A stretch of DNA of 64,000 nucleotides from Pseudomonas sp. DNDY-54 (GCF_019880365.1 NZ_CP082271.1:4348896-4412895); one strand, 5' to 3'; shown: positions 26,482 through 37,567, numbered from the stretch's first letter. Program-made: numbers and translations. Notes: generated from the sequence alone by a model not told the origin.

Positions 26482-26919
26482 CTACACCAAACCGAGCGTG
26501 AGCGCCGCGAGCACTAGGTAGCGGGCGCCCTTCGCCAACGTTACCAACAGAATGAAGCTCCAGAGCGGCTCACGCAGCATGCCGGCCACCACCGTCAACG
26601 GGTCGCCGATGATCGGCACCCAGCTCAACAGAAGAGACCACCGACCGTAGCGGTGGTAGCTGTCCTGCGCCCGTGCCAGCTGTCGCTCTGAGACCGGAAA
26701 CCAGCGCTTATGCTTCAGCCGTTCGACCGATCGGCCAAGCAGCCAGTTGACCAGCGACCCCAGTACATTGCCGAGCGTCGCCACCAACAGCAGCGCCACG
26801 GGTGAAAAGGTGTTGCTGGCCAGGAGCCCGATCAGCACCGCTTCTGATTGCGCAGGCACCAGCGTGGCAGCCGCGAACGCGGCCAGGAACAGACTGAGAT
26901 ATGCGGCCAGGTCAGGCAT
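26482..26919 (-). CDS. YqaA-family (DedA/VTT-like) inner-membrane protein
   Basis: 145 residues, about four membrane segments. Family features are LVPAQSEAVLIGLLA in the re-entrant region, GNVLGSLVNWLLGR and the conserved block LLSWVPIIGDPLTVVAGML. Relatives of this fold move lipids across membranes or support membrane potential; the role of YqaA itself is not settled. Confidence 0.85.
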   Translation of the reverse strand: MPDLAAYLSLFLAAFAAATLVPAQSEAVLIGLLASNTFSPVALLLVATLGNVLGSLVNWLLGRSVERLKHKRWFPVSERQLARAQDSYHRYGRWSLLLSWVPIIGDPLTVVAGMLREPLWSFILLVTLAKGARYLVLAALTLGLV

Positions 26920-27014
26920 GGACTACAGAAGTGCAAAAGGTGAACGGCCTCGAGCGCGGGCTTGCCAAAACACGCTGCGATGCAGCACTCACCGCTGTCG
27001 AACCGACAGCTTCA

Positions 27015-27257
27015 TCAGCGCCCCGGCTGTGGCCGAAAGCCCGGAACCGCGCCCGGACGGTCCACCCGACCGGCCGGTTGCGTGCAATTGAGGTCCCGAA
27101 ACGGTTGCCCATCAAGCAGTTCCCAGCCGTGACCTGGTGAGGTCTGCCGGCAGATGATCGTGCCGTCAGCCTTGCTTTGCCATTGGTAATAGGGTGCCGG
27201 GCCGGCCACCACCAGGTTCGGCATGAGCAGGCTTAGTAAAAGAAGGAGGAGGCGCAT
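27015..27257 (-). CDS. Small exported protein of unknown function
   Basis: 80 residues with a clear signal peptide (MRLLLLLLSLLMPNLVVAG) and a short mature part with two Cys (IICRQTSPG, LNCTQPAG) that could form a disulfide. The pattern YYQWQSKADGTIICRQTSPG resembles small DUF4124-type periplasmic proteins, but that is uncertain. Confidence 0.6.
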   Translation of the reverse strand: MRLLLLLLSLLMPNLVVAGPAPYYQWQSKADGTIICRQTSPGHGWELLDGQPFRDLNCTQPAGRVDRPGAVPGFRPQPGR

Positions 27258-27498
27258 GATCGAACTTCTAGGTGAGCTGGCGCCACTTTAGCCGGATCGG
27301 CGCACCGTGCAAGTGCGGTGATTGCGCCATGGCTACGCTGCGTTGGTTGTCACGGCGGTATGGGCGTTTCGTCTCATGCCGCGTCATCCCACCGTAACAG
27401 GCTGTCGGCCGGATGGTGTCGGGCGGGGCGAGCAACGCAGGCGATTAATGACTGCGCACGGTGGTTCGCGTTTCCCTTGGTCCCGCCGATGGTCCTGT
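27258..27498. other. Intergenic, nothing recognised
   Basis: About 240 bases between two minus-strand genes. Open frames on the plus strand here are antisense shadows of the next gene. No RNA gene is visible. Confidence 0.4.
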
Positions 27499-27927
27499 TC
27501 AGAACCAGACCTTCTCCGCCTCGCGCATGAAGATCTCCACGGTTTTCGGCCCGACGCCTTCGAACGCCGCCAGGCGCTTTTCCAGCTCCTCACGGTTCGC
27601 GCTCTGCTCACGCAGTGTGCCGAGCTTGCCGTCGTATTCACGGTTGAGCGTGTCGCACAACTTGAGCAGTCGCTCGGCAGTCGACTCGTCATAGCGAACG
27701 TAACGCGCCTCTCCGAGCATGTTCACCAGTTCCCGCCAACTGCAATGGCCAAGCTTGCGTGGCGTGTCGCGCCGATGCTTGTCGACGATCACTCGATAGG
27801 CCTCGGCGGCGATGTCCCGCTGGATACGTTTGCCGAACAGAAAGCTGGCGACGAACCACTTGAAAAGCTCACCTTCTCCCTTCTCGACGTCGATACCCAG
27901 GTCCTCCGCACTGATTTCGCGTGCCAT
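27499..27927 (-). CDS. HhH-motif protein of unknown function (HhH-GPD-like)
   Basis: 142 residues from ATG 27927 (GCGAGG five bases upstream). The C-terminus has a helix-hairpin-helix, LAAFEGVGPKTVEIFM, as in endonuclease III/GPD-fold DNA-repair proteins, but the iron-sulfur Cys and catalytic Lys/Asp are not seen. Homologues are often labelled as DNA methylases without evidence. DNA binding is plausible; the activity is unknown. Confidence 0.65.
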   Translation of the reverse strand: MAREISAEDLGIDVEKGEGELFKWFVASFLFGKRIQRDIAAEAYRVIVDKHRRDTPRKLGHCSWRELVNMLGEARYVRYDESTAERLLKLCDTLNREYDGKLGTLREQSANREELEKRLAAFEGVGPKTVEIFMREAEKVWF

Positions 27928-27933
27928 CGTCAC

Positions 27934-28100
27934 CTCGCTGCACAGCCTTCCTTATCCGACGGCATCCAGGGCAGCGGGTTTCATGCTCAGCCATCGCAAT
28001 CGGCAAGATTCCGCCTAGTGCCGCTTTAAAGATGAGCAGTTTTCCGCCCATGCGCGGCGTTCGATAAAGTGCAAGCCGCTTGCCAAGGCCATCGCTGACA
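27934..28100. other. Intergenic region upstream of the TRAP operon
   Basis: Contains no supported gene. Together with 28118-28299 it forms the 366-base leader region of the TRAP operon; the sigma-54-type element between them is listed separately. Confidence 0.4.
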
Positions 28101-28117
28101 CTGGCACGGCTCATGCT
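28101..28117 (+). promoter_or_regulatory. Candidate sigma-54 promoter of the TRAP operon
   Basis: CTGGCACGGCTCATGCT matches the -24/-12 consensus YTGGCACGRNNNTTGCW at all but one defined position, with GG (28103-28104) and GC (28115-28116) exactly ten bases apart. It faces the TRAP genes and would start transcription near 28128, about 170 bases before the first ATG. RpoN dependence would imply an enhancer-binding activator, which is not encoded nearby. Confidence 0.6.
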
Positions 28118-28299
28118 ATGTCTACTCCTGCCCGATGCGATCAACGACAAGAAAAGCCGCACAGCGCACTCCTGCTTTCCCTCATGAAAGCCATTTCGTG
28201 TGTCTCCGCCTGTTCTTGTCCCGCTTGCAGCACAATGGCTGCAGCTGATCGGCTATCGTCTGTTCTGCGAAACCAATAACAACGAAACGGAGAAACACA

Positions 28300-29253
28300 A
28301 TGAGATTGACCAAACGCTTCAGCCTGCTTGCTGCCGCAGCGGCGTTCACCGCCAGCACTGCCGCAGTGGCCGCGCCGACCTTCATCAATATCCTGACTGG
28401 CGGCACCAGCGGTGTGTACTACCCCATCGGGGTGGGCATTTCCCAGCTGTACAGCAAAGGCATCGAAGGCTCGAAAACCTCCGTGCAGGCCACCAAGGCT
28501 TCGGTCGAAAACCTCAACCTCCTGCAAGCCGGTCGTGGCGAGCTGGGCTTCGCCCTGGGCGATTCGGTCGCCGATGGTTGGAATGGCGTTGAAGACGCTG
28601 GCTTCAAGGCCCCGCTGAAGAAACTGCGCGCCATCGGCGGCAGCTACCCGAACTACATCCAGATCGTCGCCAGCAAGGATTCGGGCATCAAGACACTCGC
28701 CGACCTTAAAGGCAAATCCCTGTCCGTGGGCGCGCCGAAATCCGGTACCGAACTCAACGCTCGCGCCATCCTCAAGGCAGCCGGCCTGAGCTACGAAGAC
28801 ATGGGCAAGGTGGAATACCTTCCGTTCGCCGAGTCGGTCGAACTGATCAAGAACCGCCAGCTCGACGCCACGCTGCAATCGGCAGGCCTGGGCATGGCTG
28901 CCATTCGTGACCTGGCGGCTACCATGCCGCTGAACTACGTTGAGATCCCGGAAGACGTGGTCGCCAAGATCAATAACGCTGCCTACCAGGCTGCAAAGAT
29001 CCCGGCCGGCACCTATGACGGTCAGGAAGCGGACGTTCCCACCGTCGCCATCACCAACATCCTCGTGACCCACGAAGGTGTGTCCGACGACGTTGCCTAC
29101 CAGATGACCAAGCTGCTGTTCGAAAACCTCGATCAGCTGGGCAACGCTCATTCGGCAGCCAAGGACATCAAGCTGGAAAACGCGACCAAGGCACTGCCAA
29201 TCCCACTGCATCCGGGTGCCGAGCGTTACTACAAGGAAGCGGGCGCACTCTAA
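28300..29253 (+). CDS. TAXI-family TRAP transporter solute-binding protein
   Basis: Periplasmic receptor that delivers a carboxylate-type substrate to the TRAP permease. 317 residues with a signal peptide (to about 25, ending AVAA) and the TAXI opening block ILTGGTSGVYYPIGVGISQL. Mid-protein GKSLSVGAPKSGTELNAR is also typical. The ATG follows GGAG. It heads the operon with the fused permease and DUF1850 genes. Ligand unknown; glutamate-type or other organic acids are possible for the family. Confidence 0.92.
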   Translation: MRLTKRFSLLAAAAAFTASTAAVAAPTFINILTGGTSGVYYPIGVGISQLYSKGIEGSKTSVQATKASVENLNLLQAGRGELGFALGDSVADGWNGVEDAGFKAPLKKLRAIGGSYPNYIQIVASKDSGIKTLADLKGKSLSVGAPKSGTELNARAILKAAGLSYEDMGKVEYLPFAESVELIKNRQLDATLQSAGLGMAAIRDLAATMPLNYVEIPEDVVAKINNAAYQAAKIPAGTYDGQEADVPTVAITNILVTHEGVSDDVAYQMTKLLFENLDQLGNAHSAAKDIKLENATKALPIPLHPGAERYYKEAGAL

Positions 29254-29421
29254 GTACGCCGCGGGCAGCGTCCTAGCTGCCCTGTTCCTGAACCGTGGGC
29301 GCTTTGCGTCCACGGCTCCACCGACCCGAATCTAAAGAGGCGCTAGTAAAACCAGCGTGTATTCCACGGCAGGTTTTGTTAGCGGCTCTACGCGACCACG
29401 CATATCAGCTCGAGGCATTTC

Positions 29422-31451
<2,030 letters not shown>

Positions 31452-31455
<4 letters not shown>

Positions 31456-31853
31456 TCGGACTCTGTCTGGGCCTGGCCGGGGTGGTATGGGCAGAGGTGC
31501 CTACCGACGATTTCACCCTGGCCTGGAACCACACGATCGAGAAGATTCGCTGGGAAGAGGATTACCGCGTGACGCCGGACGGGCTGCTGCTCGGCGAAGC
31601 GCGGGTCAAGGGTTCAGGTGCCGGGATGGAAATCCCGGATGATGCCGAACTGCGTGACGGGGCCTGGCACTACCAGCGCCAGATGCCGCCGTTACAACCC
31701 TTGCGAGTGGGGCGAACCCCCGAAGCAGGGGACTACCAACTGTGTTTCAACCAGCGTTGCCACGCCTTGAGCGAATGGCTCGGTCCGCCAAAAGCGGAGC
31801 AGCCCGCGCTGGAACTCTGGAGCTGCGCCGCCTCGGCGGTCGGCTCCTCCTGA
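31452..31853 (+). CDS. DUF1850 protein of the TAXI-TRAP operon
   Basis: 133 residues, GTG start overlapping the permease stop (GTGA). A short hydrophobic N-terminus (LCLGLAGVVWAE) suggests export. The body has the family features TLAWNHTIEKIRWEEDYRV, GARVKGSGAGME-like block (LGEARVKGSGAGMEIPD) and WHYQ. DUF1850 genes usually adjoin TAXI-TRAP permeases; the role is unknown, perhaps an accessory periplasmic subunit. Confidence 0.85.
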
Positions 31854-31866
31854 TTCTGTGTGATGC

Positions 31867-31990
31867 TTTGCCGCGTTAGGGGCGCATAGATCGCCCGGCG
31901 GATCGGTGAAGTGTGCCCGCCGTTAGCTGGACGTCTTGCCGCGCTCGGGATCACGTCGCGGTGGATCGGTAAAGCGTGATCCACCCTACG
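31867..31990. repeat. Pair of REP-like hairpin repeats
   Basis: Two diverged direct copies of a roughly 60-base unit (from TTGCCGCGTTAGGGG and TTGCCGCGCTCGGGA). The second has a perfect 8-bp stem, GGTGGATC (31960-31967) and GATCCACC (31978-31985), with the run GGATCGGTAAAGCGTG; the first keeps GGCGGATCGGTGAAG and a decayed arm. Resembles dispersed extragenic palindromes of pseudomonads. The rest of 31854-32226 shows no gene. Confidence 0.55.
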
Positions 31991-32226
31991 TTGGGCTCAG
32001 CGCCGAGGTCGCTTAAACACCGCCTGCACCGCTGCGCGCAGGTTGATACCAGCGAAACCGCCGGTTTGATCACCTGTTCGGGCAGGTTCATGGCGATGCT
32101 GCTGACCACTACCGGCGTGAGCAGCCACAGCCACGATCCGCCTGCCCGAGGCACGCTGCTGTCCGTTCGGTCTTTGTCGCCCGGCTCGTCTAGGCTCAAC
32201 TAAAAGATCGACTTAGGAGGCAGCAC

Positions 32227-32751
32227 ATGAAACACATCGCCGCGCTGACCGCTACGGCACTGCTGATAGGCGTATCGCCAGCCTATGCGGAGGCTTTATT
32301 GCCTGGGCTATGGGAGTTCTCAAGCGACAACATTGAGGTGAACGGCATGGAAATGCCCGGCGTCGCGGAGATGATCGAACAGATGGACAGCCTGCCGCCC
32401 GATCAGAAGAAAATGATGGAGGACATGCTCGCCGCACAAGGCGTCGAACTGGGCGCCAACGGCATGCGTATCTGCCTGAGTGAGGCGCAGGTGAAATCTC
32501 GCAAACTGCCATTCCAAGACGAACCGGGATGTAGCCAAACGATCACCGAGCAGACCCCTAGCCGCTGGTCATTTACCTTTGAGTGTCCGGACGCGAAGGG
32601 CCGCGGTGAGACCCGGCTGATTAGCGAGCGTGAGGTGGCGAGTTCGATTGAAAGTGAATACCGGGTCGGTAGCCAGCAAGGCAGCAGCCGCATGCAGTCG
32701 CGAGGAAAGTGGCTTAGCGCAGACTGCGGCGGCCTGGAACCGCGAAGCTAA
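32227..32751 (+). CDS. DUF3617-family exported protein
   Basis: 174 residues with a signal peptide (to about 22) and the DUF3617 layout: LLPGLWEFSSDNIEVNG at the start of the mature protein, then a helix-rich middle (EQMDSLPPDQKKMMEDML), CLSEAQ, and a C-terminal beta region with a Cys pair (RMQSRGKWLSADCG). The family is periplasmic and of unknown function. AGGAGG lies just before the ATG. Its stop codon is inside the parS palindrome. Confidence 0.8.
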   Translation: MKHIAALTATALLIGVSPAYAEALLPGLWEFSSDNIEVNGMEMPGVAEMIEQMDSLPPDQKKMMEDMLAAQGVELGANGMRICLSEAQVKSRKLPFQDEPGCSQTITEQTPSRWSFTFECPDAKGRGETRLISEREVASSIESEYRVGSQQGSSRMQSRGKWLSADCGGLEPRS

Positions 32752-32783
32752 ACGCGAGGTTTCACGTGGAACCTCGCGTTTAG
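32748..32783. promoter_or_regulatory. parS: Candidate parS site inside a 36-bp palindrome between convergent genes
   Basis: The core GGTTTCACGTGGAACC (32758-32773) differs at one base from the pseudomonad ParB site GTTCCACGTGGAAC. It is the centre of a longer dyad: arms CTAAACGCGAGGTT (32748-32761) and AACCTCGCGTTTAG (32770-32783) are perfectly complementary, so 36 bp form a palindrome with a single mismatched pair. The dyad spans the DUF3617 stop and lies just before the stop of the converging gene, so it may also be a bidirectional terminator. Confidence 0.75.
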
Positions 32784-32790
32784 GCTCGCC

Positions 32791-33144
32791 CTACTCCGTA
32801 ACCCACTCGCCGCTGCTGGTTTGTTCGCACGCAGGCTGCAGAAAGCGTGCATCGCTGGCGACACCGTAATAAAAAATGTCCTGCCGATAGGGCATGTTGG
32901 ACACCTGCGCGTTGCGGCAGATACCGAAGGCGCCGCCTGGGCACTGCTCAACGAAGGTAACCTCGACCTTCTGATCTTTGAGCTGGGGCTGGCAAAAGCC
33001 TGATCGGAACAGCTCGGCCGGAATCGTGCGGTTCTGCTGGCAAAGCTTCACCTCGATCCGCTCATCCTGGCTGTGAATAATGCAGCCCTCCGCCCACGCC
33101 TGGCCCACGCTCCCCAGCAACAGCAGAAAACACATTGAACGCAT
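32791..33144 (-). CDS. Small exported Cys-rich protein of unknown function
   Basis: 117 residues with a signal peptide (CFLLLLGSVGQAWAE). The mature part has seven or more Cys (GCIIHSQDER, KLCQQN, SGFCQP, VEQCPGG, GICRNAQ, QPACEQT), suggesting several disulfides. No named family is recognised. It converges on the DUF3617 gene with the parS-bearing palindrome between them. Confidence 0.65.
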   Translation of the reverse strand: MRSMCFLLLLGSVGQAWAEGCIIHSQDERIEVKLCQQNRTIPAELFRSGFCQPQLKDQKVEVTFVEQCPGGAFGICRNAQVSNMPYRQDIFYYGVASDARFLQPACEQTSSGEWVTE

Positions 33145-33235
33145 CGATCGTCACCCTTGATCTAACCGCCGCGACTCTAGCATGCAGCCATGAAAACCGC
33201 TTTCAACCTGCTCACCGAAAACGCACCATGTCGCG

Positions 33236-34210
33236 ATGCTGAATCAGATACCCACCCACGTGATTTGTGGCCCTCTCGGCGCCGGCAAGACCAGCCTGAT
33301 TCGTTCGTTGCTGGCGCAGAAACCTGCAGCCGAGCGCTGGGCGGTGCTCATCAACGAGTTTGGCCAGATCGGGCTCGACGCCGCATTACTGAGCACCGAC
33401 GACGCAGGGGTCAGCCTGGCCGAGATCGCCGGCGGCTGCCTGTGCTGCGTCAACGGCGTGCCGTTCCAGGTCGGTTTGGGCCGGTTGTTGCGCAGGGCTA
33501 CGCCGGATCGGCTGCTGATCGAACCGTCCGGACTCGGACACCCGACCGAGCTATTAGCGCAACTTGTCACGCCACCCTGGCGCGACGTGCTGGCGCTTCA
33601 GCCTGCCGTCAGCGTGCTTGACGCCGCCGCACTTGCTCGTGGAGAGCCGTTGCCGCAAAGCCAGCAGCAGGCGCTCGAGCACTGCGGCCTGGCGGTGCTG
33701 AACAAAAGCGAAACGCTTGACCAGGTGCAACGTCAACGCGTCGCAGCCCGTTTGCCGTCGTTAACCCTGCACTGGACGCAACAGGGCGAGCTGCCGATTT
33801 CCAAGCTGCCCGGTATCGACAAACGCGCCGGTAACGACGTCGATCGACCCATACCGGACCCCGCGGCCTACACACCACTCGCGATGTCCGGTGCGGTCTG
33901 GCTGGATCCGCAACAGCCGTTCTGCCAGAGCCAGGGCAACGCAGACGGCTGGAGCATTGGCTGGCGTTGGCACCCGAGCCAGCGTTTCGATCTAGCGCTG
34001 GTTACACGATGGCTCAGCGGATTGAGCTGGCGCCGGGCAAAACTGGCGCTCCACACCGCCGATGGCTGGCGGTCGGCCAATGCGGTGGCCGCGGAGGCGC
34101 TGGCATTCAAACCCAGCGAATGGCGGAAAGACTCCAGGTTGGAGCTGATCTTTGCCGAGCCACAGGACGATAAGCAGCTGACCGCTGACATGCAGGCTTG
34201 CCGTCAGTAA
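33236..34210 (+). CDS. CobW/G3E-family metal-insertion GTPase
   Basis: Cytoplasmic GTP-dependent metal chaperone of the COG0523 group. 324 residues with Walker A GPLGAGKTSLI (near the start), the metal-binding GGCLCCVN (Cys-X-Cys-Cys, about 65), a switch region LIEPSGLGHP and base-recognition LNKSE. The C-terminal CobW domain (about 215-310) is present. No Zur box or zinc-uptake gene is seen nearby, so the metal (zinc or other) is not decided. Confidence 0.88.
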   Translation: MLNQIPTHVICGPLGAGKTSLIRSLLAQKPAAERWAVLINEFGQIGLDAALLSTDDAGVSLAEIAGGCLCCVNGVPFQVGLGRLLRRATPDRLLIEPSGLGHPTELLAQLVTPPWRDVLALQPAVSVLDAAALARGEPLPQSQQQALEHCGLAVLNKSETLDQVQRQRVAARLPSLTLHWTQQGELPISKLPGIDKRAGNDVDRPIPDPAAYTPLAMSGAVWLDPQQPFCQSQGNADGWSIGWRWHPSQRFDLALVTRWLSGLSWRRAKLALHTADGWRSANAVAAEALAFKPSEWRKDSRLELIFAEPQDDKQLTADMQACRQ

Positions 34211-34216
34211 TCAGGT

Positions 34217-34591
34217 TCAATCGTCCCGCCGTCGCCAATCGTCGATCTGAATGACTTGCCCTGAATCAGGTGGTGTGCGGAAGGGGTGCGCATCCATTTC
34301 AATCGGGCCCGGCCGGGCGCCGAACATGACGATGCTGCCCTGATGACGCTGCTCGCCGGTCACGGTGAACTCGAAACCGTAGACCCGTGCGAAACGACGT
34401 TGCCCTCGCCCATCGCGCAACAGCCCCAGCCGCCGAAACGCGACGTTGCCGTCAAGCAGTGCGACATCCATCTTTTCGCAATGGCGCCGTACCGTTGCCA
34501 GCGCTCGCTCGCGGATGCCATGGGAATGCCAAAGCCAGGCCGCCGCCGTCATCAGCAAGAGTAAAATAAACAGATTGCCGAGGGTTATCAT
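34217..34591 (-). CDS. DUF3301-family membrane-anchored protein
   Basis: 124 residues from ATG 34591, chosen because the family begins at ITLGNLFILLLLMTAAAWLW, a single N-terminal membrane helix; the longer frame to 34660 adds nothing family-like. The rest is a beta-rich domain (VALLDGNVAFRRLGLLRDGR, RFARVYGFEFTVTG). Function unknown. It converges with the CobW gene. Confidence 0.8.
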   Translation of the reverse strand: MITLGNLFILLLLMTAAAWLWHSHGIRERALATVRRHCEKMDVALLDGNVAFRRLGLLRDGRGQRRFARVYGFEFTVTGEQRHQGSIVMFGARPGPIEMDAHPFRTPPDSGQVIQIDDWRRRDD

Positions 34592-34676
34592 CCGCAGTGC
34601 GTCCTGCGCCAGCCTAACGAGAGCGACTCGCATCGACCCGACGCTGCCGGCGTCAGCCATACGTCAGCCACGCGGC

Positions 34677-35084
34677 TCAACTTTCCAGCCAGACGTCACG
34701 CGCCCAATGCCAGACCGTCTCCCAACTCTGGTCTGTCATCTCATGCTCGCTACCATCGAACAGCATGACTTCCCCTTCCAGGTCGACGACATAAAAATCA
34801 GGACCGTCCTGACAGATCGGCAACAGATCGCGCTCGACACCGGCATCCCACGCGTTGGCCGCTACTTCCGGCAAATAAGTGTGCGATTGCGGGTCGGCAG
34901 CGGTTACCGGCTCCAACCGGCCGTACACCACGTCACTGACGGTCAGCAGGAATTCGCGCAGGCCGAACGGCAAGTTGATCAGCAATTCCTCTTCGACTTC
35001 GACCAACCGGTCATCGTCAGGCAGCTCCAGCGGTACCGGCACCGGTTCGTTGAGTTCACGCAGTTGTTCGATCACCTCTTCCAT
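34677..35084 (-). CDS. SMI1/KNR4-like (SUKH-type) protein
   Basis: 135 residues starting at Met 35084 (MEEVIEQLRELNE). It has SUKH-fold features: an acidic helix, LINLPFGLREFLLTVSD at the usual LP..L..FL position, YGRLEPVT, and a late PDFYVVDLEGEVMLFD strand pair with WETVWHW. Some SUKH proteins are immunity proteins of contact toxins, others are housekeeping; no toxin is nearby. Confidence 0.75.
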   Translation of the reverse strand: MEEVIEQLRELNEPVPVPLELPDDDRLVEVEEELLINLPFGLREFLLTVSDVVYGRLEPVTAADPQSHTYLPEVAANAWDAGVERDLLPICQDGPDFYVVDLEGEVMLFDGSEHEMTDQSWETVWHWARDVWLES

Positions 35085-35295
35085 GGCAGGCCCCCTTTCG
35101 GTCATCAGGAAATGCGCCGTTTATACAAGCCCTCGCATTGGCTAGCCAGTACCAGTCGCGCTAAAGTGGCGGCCGCACGAAAAAACGGCGTTTCTCACGC
35201 CTTGCAAACGCAGCGCCGCAGGCACCAACCTGGACAACAGCCGCACGGATGCCGGCTCGTAGCGCTCAGTCGCTCGAGCCTGACGAGGAGATAAC

Positions 35296-37554
35296 GTGGC
35301 ATCCACCGTAGAACAACAACGGCTCGCGGAGGCTTACGCCCAATGCGGTGAAGAGCCCATCCATATCCCCGGCAGTATCCAACCCCATGGCTTTCTGCTG
35401 GTGCTTGACGAGCCGCAGCTGACCATCATCCAAGCCAGTGAGAACGTTTCGAAGTGGCTCGGCGTCAATGCCCAAGCCTTGCTCGGCCGCCCTTTGACCG
35501 ACCTCATCGGCGAGTGCGGCTTTGCCGATCGCTTGGCCACCCTGGCCGAGGATGACCACAATCCGTTTCATCTAAGGGATATCAGCTTCACGCTGCCGGA
35601 TCGCACCGATCGTCCCTCGTTTGCCTTGATGGCTCACCGCTTTGCTGGGCAACTGATCGTCGAATTTGAATCCGCAGGCAGCTCCGGCCAAGCCTACGAT
35701 ACGCTTTATCCACTGATGCGCACCTTTGTTGTGCAGCTCCAGGAGGCGCAGGAGCTCGAGCTCATTTGTCAGCTGGCCGTGCGCGAGGTCAAGCGCATCA
35801 CTGGCTTCGGCCGGGTCAAGGCATACCGTTTCGATGCACAAGGCAACGGTCTGGTGCTGGCCGAAAATGCTGACGAGGGTTATCCGCGCTACCTCGGGCT
35901 GTGCTTTCCGGCCACAGACATTCCGCCACAGGCACGCCAGCTTTATAAGAGCAACCTGATCCGGGTGATTCAGGACGCGAACTACCAGCCCTCCCCGCTG
36001 GCTCCGCCGCTCAATCCGAACACAGGGAAACCGCTGGACCTGAGCTTCGCCTCGCTTCGCAGCGTGTCGCCCGTCCATCTGCAATACATGCGCAACATGG
36101 GCACCCTCGCGTCCATGTCGATTTCCATCGTCATTCGCGACCAGCTCTGGGGCATGATTTCCTGCCATAACGCCTCGCCGCGCGCGGTGAGCTACCAGAC
36201 CCGCACGGCCTGCGAGCTGCTGGGGCGAATTCTTTCGTTGCAGATCGAGGCCAAGGAAGGTGCGGTACTGGCTCAACGCAAGCTGGAACTGCGGCGGCAG
36301 ATCGTCGAGCTGCTTTCGGCGATGGCTGATCGCGACAGCGTGATCGAAGGCTTCAAAAGCCTGCCCTCGGTGGCGCTTGCGTTTGCCGGCGCTACTGGCG
36401 CTGCGATCGTTTCCGGCGAAAGTCACGAAACGGTCGGTGAGACGCCGCCGCCCGAGCTGCTGACCCGTTTGACGTTGTGGCTGTCGCAACAGCATGAGCG
36501 GCTGTCGTTCAGCACCGATTGCGTCTCGCGCGATATCGCCGCTATTCCGGAACTGGCCGAGCACTGCGCCGGCCTGTTGGCGGTATCGATTTCGCGCCTG
36601 CACCCGCACTACTTGCTTTGGTTCCGCCCGGAACAGATCAAGACGGTGAACTGGGCAGGCCAGGCGGATAAGCAGAGCGACGCGCACGGCCGTTTGTCAC
36701 CGCGCGACAGCTTCGAAAGCTGGCGCGAGACCGTCCGTGGCTACGCCGAGCCCTGGCAGCAGGTCGAACTGGAAGGCGCCCTCGAGCTGCGTACCGCCGT
36801 GCTCGGCATCGTGCTGCGCAAGGCCGAGGAAATGGCGCAGCTTGCCGGGGAGCTACGCGAAAGCAACAAGGAGCTGGAGTCGTTTTCCTACAGCGTTTCG
36901 CATGATCTGCGCGCCCCGTTGCGGCACATCGCCGGCTACACGGAACTGCTGGGCGAGCTTGAAGGCAGCAAGCTCAGCGAACGCGGCTTGCGCTTTCTCG
37001 ACAACATTGGTGACGCGGCTCGGTTCGCAGGGACGCTCGTCGACAACCTGCTGAGTTTTTCCCAGATGGGCCGCGCCGCGCTGCGCCTGTCTGACGTGAA
37101 CCTCTATGCGTTGGTCGAATCCATTCGTCAGGAGATGGCTCCGGACTGCGAGGGCCGGCAGATAGAATGGCAGGTCCATCCGATGCCGATTGTGGTAGCG
37201 GATGCCGCTTTCATTCATATGGCCCTGCGCAACCTGGTCTCCAACGCGATCAAGTACAGCCGCAAACGCGAGCTCGCGGTCATCGAGATCGGCGCCGAAG
37301 AGCGGCCCGAAGAAATTATCGTCTACGTCCGTGACAACGGTGTGGGCTTCAACATGCAGTACGCCAACAAGCTGTTCGGTGTGTTTCAGCGCTTGCACCG
37401 AATGGAAGAATTCGAGGGCACCGGCATCGGTCTGGCCAGTGTGCGCCGGATCATCGAGCGCCACGATGGTCAGGTGTGGGCCAACGGTGAGGTCGGCCAG
37501 GGCGCAACTTTCTTCTTTTCGCTGCCCAGACTCAGCTACGCGTCATCCATTTAG
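35296..37554 (+). CDS. bphP: Bacteriophytochrome histidine kinase
   Basis: Red/far-red photoreceptor kinase using biliverdin. 752 residues from a GTG at 35296 behind GAGGAG. PAS-GAF-PHY core: Cys17 (QCGEEPIHIPGSIQPHG) is the chromophore attachment site, FPATDIPPQARQLY in the GAF domain surrounds the bilin, and SPRDSFESW is the PHY tongue PRxSF motif. The output is a histidine kinase with SVSHDLRAPL (His about 536), the N box NLVSNAIKYS, and DNGVGF and GTGIGLA motifs. It heads a four-gene operon ending in heme oxygenase. Confidence 0.95.
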   Translation: MASTVEQQRLAEAYAQCGEEPIHIPGSIQPHGFLLVLDEPQLTIIQASENVSKWLGVNAQALLGRPLTDLIGECGFADRLATLAEDDHNPFHLRDISFTLPDRTDRPSFALMAHRFAGQLIVEFESAGSSGQAYDTLYPLMRTFVVQLQEAQELELICQLAVREVKRITGFGRVKAYRFDAQGNGLVLAENADEGYPRYLGLCFPATDIPPQARQLYKSNLIRVIQDANYQPSPLAPPLNPNTGKPLDLSFASLRSVSPVHLQYMRNMGTLASMSISIVIRDQLWGMISCHNASPRAVSYQTRTACELLGRILSLQIEAKEGAVLAQRKLELRRQIVELLSAMADRDSVIEGFKSLPSVALAFAGATGAAIVSGESHETVGETPPPELLTRLTLWLSQQHERLSFSTDCVSRDIAAIPELAEHCAGLLAVSISRLHPHYLLWFRPEQIKTVNWAGQADKQSDAHGRLSPRDSFESWRETVRGYAEPWQQVELEGALELRTAVLGIVLRKAEEMAQLAGELRESNKELESFSYSVSHDLRAPLRHIAGYTELLGELEGSKLSERGLRFLDNIGDAARFAGTLVDNLLSFSQMGRAALRLSDVNLYALVESIRQEMAPDCEGRQIEWQVHPMPIVVADAAFIHMALRNLVSNAIKYSRKRELAVIEIGAEERPEEIIVYVRDNGVGFNMQYANKLFGVFQRLHRMEEFEGTGIGLASVRRIIERHDGQVWANGEVGQGATFFFSLPRLSYASSI

Positions 37555-37567
37555 TACGGGACCCTAA

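Noticed and set aside
28141..29313. A 390-codon minus-strand frame opposite the TAXI binding protein
   Set aside because: The plus-strand frame has the signal peptide and family motifs; the antisense one has none.
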